This document shows positions 34,568-43,319 of a stretch of 64,000 bases of DNA, in pieces. Numbering within the stretch: position 1 is the stretch's first letter; every line of letters starts with the position of its first letter. The notes beneath the pieces were generated by a model. The model did no database searches, had not been told where the DNA came from, and worked only from the letters and a program-made list of their open reading frames with translations. The translations under genes and the position numbers were made by a program. Where the stretch lies: positions 1 to 64,000 of the forward strand of contig SIJG01000130.1 in the NCBI GenBank assembly GCA_023374025.1. The letters run 5' to 3'. Source of the DNA: Heterodera schachtii (Eukaryota > Nematoda > Chromadorea > Rhabditida > Heteroderidae).

Positions 34568-35251
34568 TCAGGCACTTCCATCTCCATCGTTGGCACTTCC
34601 GTCTCCATTGTTGGCACTTCCGTCTCCATCGTTGGCACTTCCGTCTCCATCGTTGGCACTTCCATCTCCATCGTTGGCATTTCCGTCTCCATCGTTGGCA
34701 CTTCGGTCTCCATCGTTGGCACTTCCGTCTCCATCGTTGGCACTTCCGTGTTTATCATTGGCACTTCCGTCTCCATCATTGGCACTTCCGTCTCCATCGT
34801 TGGCACTTCCTTCTCCATCGTTATGGACCTGAGACAATTTTTATGATAATAAACAATTTTTAGAGTCCGGCGGTGCCGAAAGACGTTGCGAGGATAATTT
34901 TTGAAAAATTTAATGCACTTTGTTAACAGATTTTCAGCAAAAAATTAATTTCAGCGATTTTGAGCCAATTTTTAAGACAGAAAATATAAGTTTTGGGGGC
35001 GCGGGAGTGCCAATAGGCGTCGAAGTGAGAAAACATAAAATTTTATTTTTGATAATTTTAGTTCAAAAAACTTAAAAAATATTAATTTATTAAAACCACT
35101 TCTCTACCTTTTTGTTGATTGGGGCCGCCGTGCTGCAATTGTGTGTTTGCTTACGTGCCCAAAGCAGGATGTCGAGTTTGTCGCCGTTGTTTCCGGCAAC
35201 CAGTAGAAGACAGAAGAAAAGCGCACCGGCAGACACGGCGGTGGTGATCAT
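34568..35251 (-). CDS. Secreted heptad-repeat protein
   Basis: Exon 1 (35108-35251): ATG and a clear signal peptide (MITTAVSAGALFFCLLLVAG), then NNGDKLDILLWARKQTHNC, ending AAG|GTAGAG in phase 0. Exon 2 (34568-34828) follows TTGTCTCAG in phase 0: VHNDGEG, then about 12 tandem NDGDGSA heptads encoded by a 21-base unit, stopping at TGA inside the last unit. Predicted length is 134 residues, 111 after signal cleavage. The mature part is acidic and rich in Gly, Asn, Asp and Ser. The DGDGSAN spacing recalls Asp/Asn-rich calcium-binding loops, but that is inference. Because the unit is 21 bases, a second frame (METEVPT repeats, ending DTKVSLDEDFIPKIF) is also open; see findings. The intron (34829-35107) contains GGCGGTGCCGA repeat modules. 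Confidence 0.6.
34575..34825 (-). repeat. 21-base minisatellite, about 12 units
   Basis: Unit CATCGTTGGCACTTCCGTCTC (given in two parts: CATCGTTGGC, ACTTCCGTCTC) with scattered single-base changes. It codes the heptads of the secreted protein. All three frames on both strands are open, which explains four overlapping ORFs here, most of them artefacts. Confidence 0.9.
34861..35030 (+). repeat. GC-rich GGCGGTGCCGA modules in an intron
   Basis: CCGGCGGTGCCGAAAGACG (34865) and GGGAGTGCCAATAGGCGTCG (35003), with AACAGATTTTCAGCAAAA after the first. They are diverged copies of the palindromic module inside the hAT-like elements (12398, 21690, 29124, 29258). Confidence 0.55.
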
Positions 35252-35299
35252 ATTTGTAAAGTTAAATTGTATTGATATTATATTAAAACTGAAATAAAC

Positions 35300-35915
35300 A
35301 TTGAATAATAATGCGTAATTATATATTTATTATTTTTTGTCTGAATATATAAATAGATTGAAATTTAATTGGCCACAATAAAATGGTTAGCAAATTTTCA
35401 TTGGTGAAATTTGTTGATGATGAACATGAATCATCCATCCCATCCACTAATTTTGCCACCCAATTCCCATTGATATATTACAACACAATTATGTAAAAAT
35501 GAATTTCTGTTTTATAATGTGCTAAAGCAAAATGATGGTGATTCATATTTATTTATTATCCATTTTTTCATCAAATGAATGAAAAAATTTTATAAAAAAA
35601 GAAAGGAACTTTTTACCAAATAACCTCCTCTCAAAATGAATTACATAATAAAATAGTAAATGGGAAAAATTTTTTTATTTATCCAAAATTTCCCCAAAAT
35701 TTTTCTGTTACAAAATCTTAAGCATATTTATAAAACACATTTTAACTTTATTAGAGAAAAAAAAAATTGTAATAAAAAAATATTCATGCTAATATAGTTT
35801 AAATGCTGATCAAAACGTCAATTGCTGCTACGTGTTCTGCTGTTTCGAATCAAAAATTAAATAATAAATAAGTAAATAACAAAACGAAAAAATTAAAAAA
35901 AAAATTAGACATATT
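35300..35915. other. Upstream region of the secreted protein gene
   Basis: AT-rich, no exon recognised. It would contain the promoter of the minus-strand gene at 34568-35251; no clear motif can be assigned. Confidence 0.4.
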
Positions 35916-36025
35916 TGTATTATAATGGCCGGATGGATGGATAGCTTTTTTCATTTAAAAGCAGATAATTTTTTCCTTTCAATAAGCTTGCCACACATTG
36001 CAACTGTTTTTTCCCAGAAAAAAAA

Positions 36026-36226
36026 ATGCAGTCTTTTTTAGCAACGCGGGAGGAGGCACATTTGGAAAAAAGACGTAATGCCAAAAAAATCACAGAATTT
36101 ACGCCAAATGTTTTTCTCGCCATTCATCAGCCGAATGACATCAGTTCTTTCTCCGATAAGCGGCAGACACTTTTTAAAAGTGATAATTGTGGTTTGGTTT
36201 GGGAGAGGGGCGGGCAAATTCTTTAA
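36026..36226 (+). CDS. ORF of 66 residues, product unknown
   Basis: ATG lies 10 bases after a strong acceptor (ACTGTTTTTTCCCAG), so the ORF may start a trans-spliced message or follow an intron. It reads SFLATREEAHLEKRRNAKK (charged, helical) and then a mixed part ending VWERGGQIL. Composition and codons are clearly more gene-like than the two overlapping minus-strand ORFs, which I regard as shadows. An upstream ATG frame (MAGWMDSFFHLKADNFF, 35925-36039) could be a 5' exon but lacks a donor. No domain is recognised. Confidence 0.5.
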   Translation: MQSFLATREEAHLEKRRNAKKITEFTPNVFLAIHQPNDISSFSDKRQTLFKSDNCGLVWERGGQIL

Positions 36227-36229
36227 AAG

Positions 36230-36960
36230 CAATGAATTTTCAAACTTTACTAAATAATACATAGATTAGAAAAACGACCTTATTAATACAAAATTATTCA
36301 TTGTGTATTAATACAAAACCTATAAATTAAACCATAATTAATTTCCTTTTATATTTAATTTACCAAATTCAATTAGGCAAAAAATAGGCTAACATAATTT
36401 TTTCAAATCTCTTGTGTGCATAAATTCAAAAAATATGATTAAAAAATTAAGATAGAAAAATATTTTAGTTAATAATTAGAGATATAAATTTTGTGCACTT
36501 AAAACTTAAGAAAGGATAAAAATTTTCATTTCCTTCCACTTACGCTTCCAAAATATTTAACAGCTCATAACTCTTCAAAAATATATCCTTTAGCTACAGT
36601 TGCAAATAAAATTATATTTTTCAACATTTTTGAATACTTCAAAAATAAATAAAATACTAAAAATCAAAAAATTGGTCAAGAAAAAAAAAACTTTAGTGGA
36701 AAGTTGGAAAAAAAATTATAAGAATTTTGAAAATAAAATTTAAAATTTAAATTTTTTTTTGTTTTTAATGAAATTGTCAAAATTCATCTGCATATTCGTC
36801 ATTTGCGGGTGCTTATTTTTCATGTTATAAAAAGTTTTGAAAATTGCGAGTTTATCCTTTTTTATATAACTTTTCTTAATTAAATATTAATTATTGCTTG
36901 CCTTACCATTTAAACCGAATTTTATAAAAAAAATAATTAAATCCGAAAAAAATAAATTTT
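36230..36960. other. AT-rich stretch upstream of the receptor exons
   Basis: The first zinc-finger exon expected for the receptor was sought here and not found. A small minus-strand ORF near 36750-36822 (MKNKHPQMTNMQMNF) has no further support. Confidence 0.4.
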
Positions 36961-36968
36961 ATTAAAAG

Positions 36969-37837
36969 ACTTGCCTTCATGTAAGCGATGCCGACTGTAC
37001 AAATGCTTAGCAGTCGGAATGTAACTCGCGAGGAGTCTGCGGAACCGAATTCAATGAGCAACAAATAATGGCATTTGCAGAACGAATGAAAGAGCATCCA
37101 GGAAAAAGTGCCGTCATCAACTCGGTTGTAAGAAGAGAAGAAATTTCAAAACTCTATTTTAAGGGGATTTGATTTAATACTCAAAATTTTTTTGTCAGAT
37201 AATCGCAAAATAAGGGCGAAATATTTTTCAAAAGACCCAAAAATGTAAAAATTATCTGCTAATAACAGACAAACTAGTAATAATAATTTATTTTATCACT
37301 GGAACAAAAGGAATTAGTCAATATTATTTTGGTAAAAAATTTGCAACAAAAGTGCGACGAATTCCAAAATTTTTTTACACAAAATATGATTCATTTGACT
37401 CAATTTTTTCTCGCAAATTGAATTTGATTGAATTGGTCAACAATTTTTCGGTAAGGAAATCATAAAAAAGGACGATTCATTGGAATTAAGATAAAAGCGG
37501 TCCAAGCAGTTCCAGCAAAATATCTTGAAAAAACACGTCAGTTTGGACCCTTCTTTATAAAGCCAACGCACGCGGTCAAGGATATATTATGCGTATTTGA
37601 AATTGACAAAACTTTTCCATTCTTTGAGCGGCTTGACAAAAATGACAAAGTGAAACAATTAAAAAATAAAAATAATATTTAATTATTTCTGGTGTTATGA
37701 CAATTAATGTCTACTCCCCTAATAGTTTTAAATGTTTTTTTTAATTTTAAGTTTCGCCAGGGCTTAGTGATCAGGCACACAATTTGTTGCGCAGCGAAGC
37801 GGAGAAATATTCAGCATTATTAATGAGCGTTGTTCAG
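36969..37837 (+). pseudogene. Nuclear hormone receptor, partial and frame-broken
   Basis: 36971-37021 encodes the second zinc-finger end of a nuclear receptor DNA-binding domain: CKRCRLYKCLAVGM. The next codons need a one-base shift to continue as NSRGVCGTEFNEQQIMAFAE up to a GTT|GTAAGA donor (37127). Ligand-binding parts follow: 37311-37450 (QKCDEFQNFF; FSRKLNLIELVNNFS, in two frames) ending TCG|GTAAGG; 37491-37649 after a 40-base intron, with FEIDKTFPFFERLDKNDK, the conserved helix-3 region; and 37752-37837 (GLSDQAHNLLRSEAEKYSAL), typical of the C-terminal half. The first zinc finger is not found. Frames need at least one shift, so it is a pseudogene or carries sequence errors. Confidence 0.7.
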
Positions 37838-37969
37838 GTGGAATAGTTCTTTTTGAATTTATTTGGGTTTCGTAAAATATTTTTAAATTCTTTCACATTA
37901 CCTAAAAATTTACAATTGTTAAAATGTTTGCAAGAAGTTTCGCAAAACTTTTCTGCGTTTTGAAGTATT

Positions 37970-38435
37970 TTAATTAGTTTTCACTTTGTTTCCCTCATTC
38001 TTCTTCCGCTCACGGTACACTTTCCCTTCGTGGTATCGCTGCCAGTAATCAATTATTGACTCTTGGCAATGACTCTTAAGTGGGAGGGCGGGGGGTGAAG
38101 ATGGATGTTCTAGAAAATCAAAATACCAAATCGGCAACCGGTATCCAGTCGTTTTGGTCCTTGTCAAATCCTACCCACTTTACAAGGTAGTGTTGGCTGC
38201 CGTTGAAGCGCTTTTGGCCGCATATTCTTTCGACCTCGAATTCGGCAGAAGATTACGCTGCTGAAAGCACTTCTTCTGCTGCCTCCGCTACCTGGTCGTG
38301 CGGGCTGGGACCCAGTTTCGGCACATCGTCGACATTGGGAACAAAGGCGACCGGGTCTGTTGGCATGGAGTTGGCCGGAGATACAGCCGCTTGCAAAGAA
38401 TCGTCGGCGGGGTAGACAGGGAGTTCAAACGACAT
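37970..38435 (-). CDS. Chromodomain protein
   Basis: Exons 38292-38435, 38127-38234 and 37970-38074, introns of 57 and 52 bases, all joins in phase 0 (donors CAG|GTAGCG and TTG|GTATTT; acceptors TTCGAG and CACTTAAG). The protein has 118 residues. Residues 1-48 are acidic and Pro/Ser-rich (MSFELPVYPADD). Residues 49-100 form a chromodomain: VERICGQKRF, HYLVKWVGFD, WIPVADL, CQESIIDYW, with the aromatic-cage positions and the YLVKW core seen. The tail is basic (RERKKNEGNK). Chromodomains bind methylated histone tails or RNA in the nucleus. An unspliced reading keeps a more complete start (AEFEVERICG) but contains an in-frame TAA at 38253-38255. GC content is much higher than in the neighbours. 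Confidence 0.7.
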
Positions 38436-38642
38436 GGTTTTTATGAATTTTTGAGAAACGGAAAGCTCCAATTTATAGGCGAATTGGAGTCTTTTTGTCT
38501 GATCACAATCGTTATTCCTCGCCCAGTCATGTGTAAAAGAACAGAAGTTTTTGCTTTCTGTCGCTGGTTTTTACCCGAAACACCCAAACACGTTTGTGAA
38601 CAACTAATATTTTATGAACACAGAAGTTTTTGTCATTTACCC

Positions 38643-38760
38643 AACAAAAATGCACAAAGGCGAACAATGTAGCTGGTAAAGGAACAAGTCACACCCATTT
38701 TTTGGACATCGCCCGCGGGCCGACTTCGCACCAAACGCGCAAACTTTTATTGCTATAATA
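38643..38760 (-). CDS. Possible upstream exon, Cys-rich
   Basis: Minus-strand open frame KVCAFGAKSARGRCPKNGCD then LFLYQLHC and TAA. It is GC-rich and 5' of the chromodomain gene on the same strand, so it may be an alternative or separate exon. No splice join could be made in phase. Confidence 0.3.
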
Positions 38761-38829
38761 TTTTTCTCATTTAATTAGGTTTGGACGATTCCTTTAAAAT
38801 ATTTTTCAATTTTTTTGCTTTCTTCACTT

Positions 38830-38943
38830 TTAATTCCCAAATCCTGGAGATTGAAGAGCGGATTCGTGGCTTAAATTTTCAAGCGCCAGCCATTTGAGCG
38901 CCGCCAAGTGAGCGAGGGCCATCTGAGCGCCAAAATTTTTCAT
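38830..38943 (-). CDS. Short ORF of 37 residues
   Basis: ATG (38941-38943) two bases after GGCTTCAG. Reads MKNFGAQMALAHLAALKWLA, then NLSHESALQSPGFGN, TAA. An Ala/Leu-rich amphipathic helix is likely. The DNA contains repeated GCGCTCARATGGC words, which could mean a repeat-derived sequence and not a gene. It is on the same strand as the chromodomain gene. Confidence 0.35.
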   Translation of the reverse strand: MKNFGAQMALAHLAALKWLALENLSHESALQSPGFGN

Positions 38944-39100
38944 TACTGAAGCCAAAACCTATTGCGCAACTTTTTTCAAGCGCGCGACTTTATGCAAATT
39001 ATTTTATTGATTTTTTATTATGTATTTATAATGCGAATTTAGGTTTATTAATTTATTATTTTTCAATGAAACATTTTATTTATTTTGTAATCTAATTGAT

Positions 39101-39265
39101 ATGGGTTTCAGTTTTCAGTGTGAATTTTTTCTCTCTGCGATTAATTTTGTGGCAATATTTAACGTGTTTTCTCGTTTTGCACTGCTCGTGCATCATTTTA
39201 CTCTTGTTTTTGGTGTTTGGTTATTTAAAATTTTTACTTTAATTTTACTTCAGAATCAAACTTAA
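39101..39265 (+). CDS. Small hydrophobic ORF of 54 residues
   Basis: ATG-to-TAA frame that also contains a canonical acceptor (GGTTTCAGTTTTCAG) just before CEFFLSAINFVAIFNVFSR. Two hydrophobic stretches could be membrane segments. Either a small membrane protein or the last exon of a larger one, perhaps receptor-like. No family motif is visible. Confidence 0.35.
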   Translation: MGFSFQCEFFLSAINFVAIFNVFSRFALLVHHFTLVFGVWLFKIFTLILLQNQT

Positions 39266-39269
39266 TATT

Positions 39270-40370
39270 TTATAATTATGTAAATGTATATATAGCTTAT
39301 TCAAGTTTAATCCTTTATTTGTTTTTTCTTTATTAATTCGATTCATTTTTTCTGTTTATTTCACGTCAAATCAATTCGAAAAATTTTTTCGTATAAGGTC
39401 ATATAGTAAAGCGCAAATAAAACTTCTCTAGAATTTTCTATAATTTCACAAAATTGCTTTTATATGTTTATTTTCAGTGATATTAAAGTGTATTTAATAT
39501 TATTATAGATAACATGTCGATTGAACAGCATATTGTCGGCAACTCTGGCCTTCTTAAACATTAACATTTTTTGATTAACATAAATTTTTAATTATTTTTA
39601 TTATAAATTCTTTAAAATCATTTTTACTAAATTATCTATTATCTATCATTTATTTTTAATTTGTAAGCGATTAAAAATCTTTTTGATTGAACTCAAACTA
39701 ATTTATTTTTAGTAAATTCTACAACACGTGTCTCTTAAAAATATTATTTCTCGCATATAATGTAAAAATAATATATGTTTTAATAAAATTCTTCTGAAAT
39801 ATTAAAATTAATTGATTAATAAGAAATTAATAAAAGAAATTTAAAAATTTTCGCCACATTTGAATTAAATTAATTTAATCAAATTCATAAGCATTAATTA
39901 CATTGATTTCTTTATTTACTTTTAAATTCTGTTTAATAAATCTTCTCTATATTTTAAATTTACAAATTTGGCTCTCCTTAAAATTTTTCTTGAAGAGATC
40001 AAATTATTTTTAGTTTTTACTCTTGTTTTCATGCATAGTTTGAAGAACAGAATATTTGTCATGGTTTCCTGCTGAATTCGACGTTATTCATATGTGTTTT
40101 ATTTATTTTTGAATTAATTTAGTCCTGGTATTATTTTTATCATTAATATGTTTTTTAGAACCTTTTAGTTGTATATTGCTTTTTTAAATATTTAATTTAT
40201 TTTTTGTATTTCTATGAATATCAATGTAGATGCTTAATTTTTATTTGCTATAAGTTAAAAAAAGTTTTTTCCAAATAATGAATATTAAATATTACTTAAA
40301 TTTACATTTACCAAGGTTTTTTTTGTTCATTTGGGATTCCTTACAAGTTAATTAAAACCTACAAAATGAA
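39270..40370. other. AT-rich stretch with one tiny ORF
   Basis: Only a 16-codon frame at 39514-39564 (MSIEQHIVGNSGLLKH) stands out. A similar start (MSIEQQIFV) occurs at 52556-52582. Otherwise nothing was recognised. Confidence 0.4.
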
Positions 40371-40407
40371 ATAGCCGGCTTCACGTAGTTTATTTGAATT
40401 TTCTTCA

Positions 40408-40536
40408 ATGTCTTTTTTGAAAGTATTGAAACTTTTGGAGATTTATGACTTTGCACATGTTCATATTATCGGAGTGGATTTAGAAACTAAGCTCGGCCGA
40501 CTCAAATTCGGTTATAATATTTATGAACCAATGTAA
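40408..40536 (+). CDS. ORF of 42 residues, product unknown
   Basis: Plus-strand ATG to TAA: MSFLKVLKLLEIYDFAHVHI then GVDLETKLGRLKFGYNIY. The frame is open a further 11 codons upstream (PASRSLFEFSS) back to a TAG that could serve as an acceptor, so it may be a terminal exon. It is markedly GC-richer than its surroundings. No domain is recognised. Confidence 0.4.
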   Translation: MSFLKVLKLLEIYDFAHVHIIGVDLETKLGRLKFGYNIYEPM

Positions 40537-40539
40537 AAA

Positions 40540-41430
40540 ACAATCCAATTTTAATGCCCTTCATATTAAAGTTAATTACGATTATTTATTCATAATTAAA
40601 AACTTAATTATTGAATGGATTGAATAGTTTTTTTTCAATTTAAAACAATAAATTTAAATGAGCCAATCAATGCCCATAAACTAAATTATTAAATGAATAG
40701 TAAATATACCTTTAAATAAAATTAAACTATTGAAATAGACTTAAGAAATAAAAAATCACTCAAGATAATAAAAGTTTTTAAAAACTATTCAAACAAAAAT
40801 AAAATCTTTGGAATAACTTAGAAAAACTGTTGATATTTAATGAAATAGCAAAAAAAATCATAGAATTTATTTGCTTATTTCTCATTCGAATAGTATATGA
40901 GAATAAAGGCACAACTATTTAAAACATTTAAAAAATCAAATATATACATATAATGATATAATATATTTTTTTATATTATGCCATTCCATTTGTACAATGT
41001 ATTAAGTCATAACTATTTAAAAAAAATTGTTTTGTCTAAAAGTTAATTCATTCAAAATTCATTTCATTAATTATAATATTTTGGAATTGTTTTCTTTTTG
41101 TAAATTCGCAAGTCATGCAATTTATATCTATTTTTTCAGAAACAAAAGATATCTGATTTATTTTAAAATATTAAAAATAATTTGATCAATTAATTTTTCA
41201 TTGATTATTGTTATTGTTTTACTTTTCACCGGCAAAATAAGTTAAGATTTAAATTTTATAACATAATAAACTTTTATTTATGCATTAGCTCAAATTTAGG
41301 AGTAAAAAATTTTGAAATATTGAAAACTTTTTTTTGTTTGTTTCTTTTCTTAAAATTTCTATTTTTTTTATAATTTCTGTATGTTTTGTTTTTTATTCTT
41401 TCCTTCATGCATTAGCTCTTTTTTCCCATG
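40540..41430. other. AT-rich stretch, no feature seen
   Basis: No exon or repeat was recognised. Confidence 0.5.
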
Positions 41431-41437
41431 TTTTCAG

Positions 41438-41605
41438 TCATTTATTTTTCAATCAATGCAACTGAGGCACATCTTCCACATTTCGGTGGGCAATCAGTTT
41501 TTGTCCGAAGAGAAAGATCCAATAAATATCGAGCACAGAGAGAATCCCAAAAATTCAAATGAATATAAAAAATATTTTTACAAATTTATTTTGGCATTTA
41601 TGTAA
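41438..41605 (+). CDS. Candidate terminal exon, product unknown
   Basis: A strong acceptor (CCCATGTTTTCAG) opens a phase-0 frame SFIFQSMQLRHIFHISVGNQ, then LSEEKDPINIEHRENPKN and a Lys/Tyr-rich end with TAA at 41603-41605. The frame can also start at ATG 41456. A second frame (INATEAHLPHFGGQSVFVRR) is open with a two-base carry-over, so the join to an upstream exon would decide. No domain is recognised. Confidence 0.45.
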   Translation, partial: SFIFQSMQLRHIFHISVGNQFLSEEKDPINIEHRENPKNSNEYKKYFYKFILAFM

Positions 41606-41890
41606 ATTGTTTCATTTTTAAAAATTTCCATAAAAATTGAATAAAGTTTTAATATTTTGGACCCCAATCACAGGAACTTTTCTATATTTTCAAGAACATT
41701 ATTCAATAATTATTGTCTTTTATCTTTGGAAAGTGTTGATGGAATAGTTTTGGAGTAAGGAAAAAATTATTAAAAAATTTTTTGTCTCAATTTATATTGC
41801 ATAATAAATTTGGTAAGTGGATAATTATATAATTTTCTTCATAATTCATTAAGGCAATAATTTAAAACTTCGACCAAAACTTATTTTCTT

Positions 41891-42271
41891 TCATTCCAAC
41901 AAAATATTGAGCTTCAACACATTGTCAGCTGGAAGTTTCAGACCAATAGGCTGAGCTTCATATTTTTCAAAATAAAAAACTCGTTGAAATTACTGATTTT
42001 ATATGTTTAGCTATTTTTTTCATTGCTTTCCATAAGCTTATGTTCATTGTTAATTAAATATTTTTAGTTTCTTAATAGTAAAAAAAATTGAACAAATATA
42101 TATTTTTATTAATTCAATATAATTACATACCGTTGCTTCCAATTCGAATTTAATTGCTTTTGACGAAAACTTCTTTTTATAAGAGTCATTAATAACGGAC
42201 AGTTCAAAAAAATAATTATGAACTTTTTTTGAAAGATAAGTGTGATACAGTTTGGTATGTATTATATTTTT
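41891..42271 (-). CDS. Two candidate exons of a minus-strand gene
   Basis: Exon 42131-42271: open 47 codons, ending VINDSYKKKFSSKAIKFELE then ACG|GTATGT, a canonical donor. Terminal part 41891-41984: VFYFEKYEAQPIGLKLPADN then VLKLNILLE and TGA at 41891-41893. Both are clear GC-richer islands on the same strand, but the acceptor of the second exon is not convincing, so the join is not fixed. No start codon or domain was identified. Confidence 0.4.
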
Positions 42272-42279
42272 TCATAAAT

Positions 42280-43140
42280 TAGTATAAAGTAATTGGTTAA
42301 CTTATTTGAGATTATTTTTTTGACATCAATACTTTGCAAAATTGTTTTTATTTTTACAAAATGATTGTGGCTTTAATAAACTTTTATGTTGCTTTTTCTT
42401 TTCAAGTTTTTTCTAAAATGTGAAATAAATTATATTTTAATCTAAGATATTATTGTAAAAGAAAATTTAATAATAGTTTTTAAGGATAATTCAGTAACAA
42501 AATTTATCATCTTTTGTTCAAATTCTATTTTCATTTTTCTCACAAAATTAATTTGATGGTAAAAGATGTTTATTTTCATGATATGTATAACTAAATAATT
42601 AAATTTAACTTTTATTTATAAATCTGCTATTTTGTTTCTATTAGTGAATTTGTTAGGCAGTTGAATAAGTTCATTTATAAAATATACGTTTTTATATTCC
42701 TCTTCTTTTATATAGATTCGTTTGTCTTGTGAGAATAAATCGTTTTTTTAAATTTTTGTTTTTTAGTATTATATAAGGTTATCTTTTTTCAAAATGTCAA
42801 AAAATGTTTAACGGGCTTTGAAAAGCTGCATTGTAAAATAATATATATTTTCTTTTTTCCATTATCAAATGATAAATATCTTCATGAATAACTGCATATT
42901 GTTTAATTTATACTATCCAAGGGTTCTTAGAAATGATTGATTCCAGTGTTTTTTTAAAGAATTATAAAATATGAATTATTATATTATCACCATTCATTAA
43001 ATGTCGAATTATTGGCTACATTCCAGAAGCAAGACATAGTTAAAGCAAAAAATAAATGTTATTATTTAATTCACAAAATATCTTTCTTGAACAATTATTA
43101 TATTCATTTATTTTTATTTATTCTTTTTTAAATTTATTAT
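42280..43140. other. AT-rich stretch, no feature seen
   Basis: No exon or repeat was recognised. Confidence 0.5.
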
Positions 43141-43159
43141 TAATCATGGCCATTTATCA

Positions 43160-43310
43160 TGTTTTTTGTTGGCTTGAGGAGGGCAAATTATTTCAGAAAT
43201 TTTCGTGCTAGGCCCACTATAAAAAATTTTTTAAAAATTCGAAAATATTTTTAATTTTTTTGGCCCTCAGGAATTTGGGCAAATATTTGAAAATTCCGAC
43301 TCACATCACT
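43160..43310 (-). repeat. Dispersed repeat, inverted copy of 23221-23295
   Basis: TTTGGCCCTCAGGAATTTGGG within a larger GC-richer patch (GCTTGAGGAGGGC, CGTGCTAGGCCCAC). It is opposite in orientation to the copy at 23.2 kb. Confidence 0.45.
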
Positions 43311-43319
43311 GTTGGATAA

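Noticed and set aside
34562..34846. Plus-strand ORFs with GTSVSIV or LALPSPS repeats
   Set aside because: Antisense frames of the 21-base minisatellite; the minus strand has the signal-peptide exon and splice sites.
36903..37097. Minus-strand hydrophobic ORF
   Set aside because: Antisense to the nuclear-receptor exon, whose zinc-finger motif is much stronger evidence.
38471..38478. TATA-like CTATAAAT on the minus strand before the chromodomain gene
   Set aside because: Only about 36 bases before the start codon, so transcription would begin at or inside the ORF; A/T-rich DNA makes such boxes common.
38203..38672. Plus-strand ORFs of up to 124 codons
   Set aside because: Antisense to the chromodomain gene, whose domain motif and phase-matched introns decide the strand.
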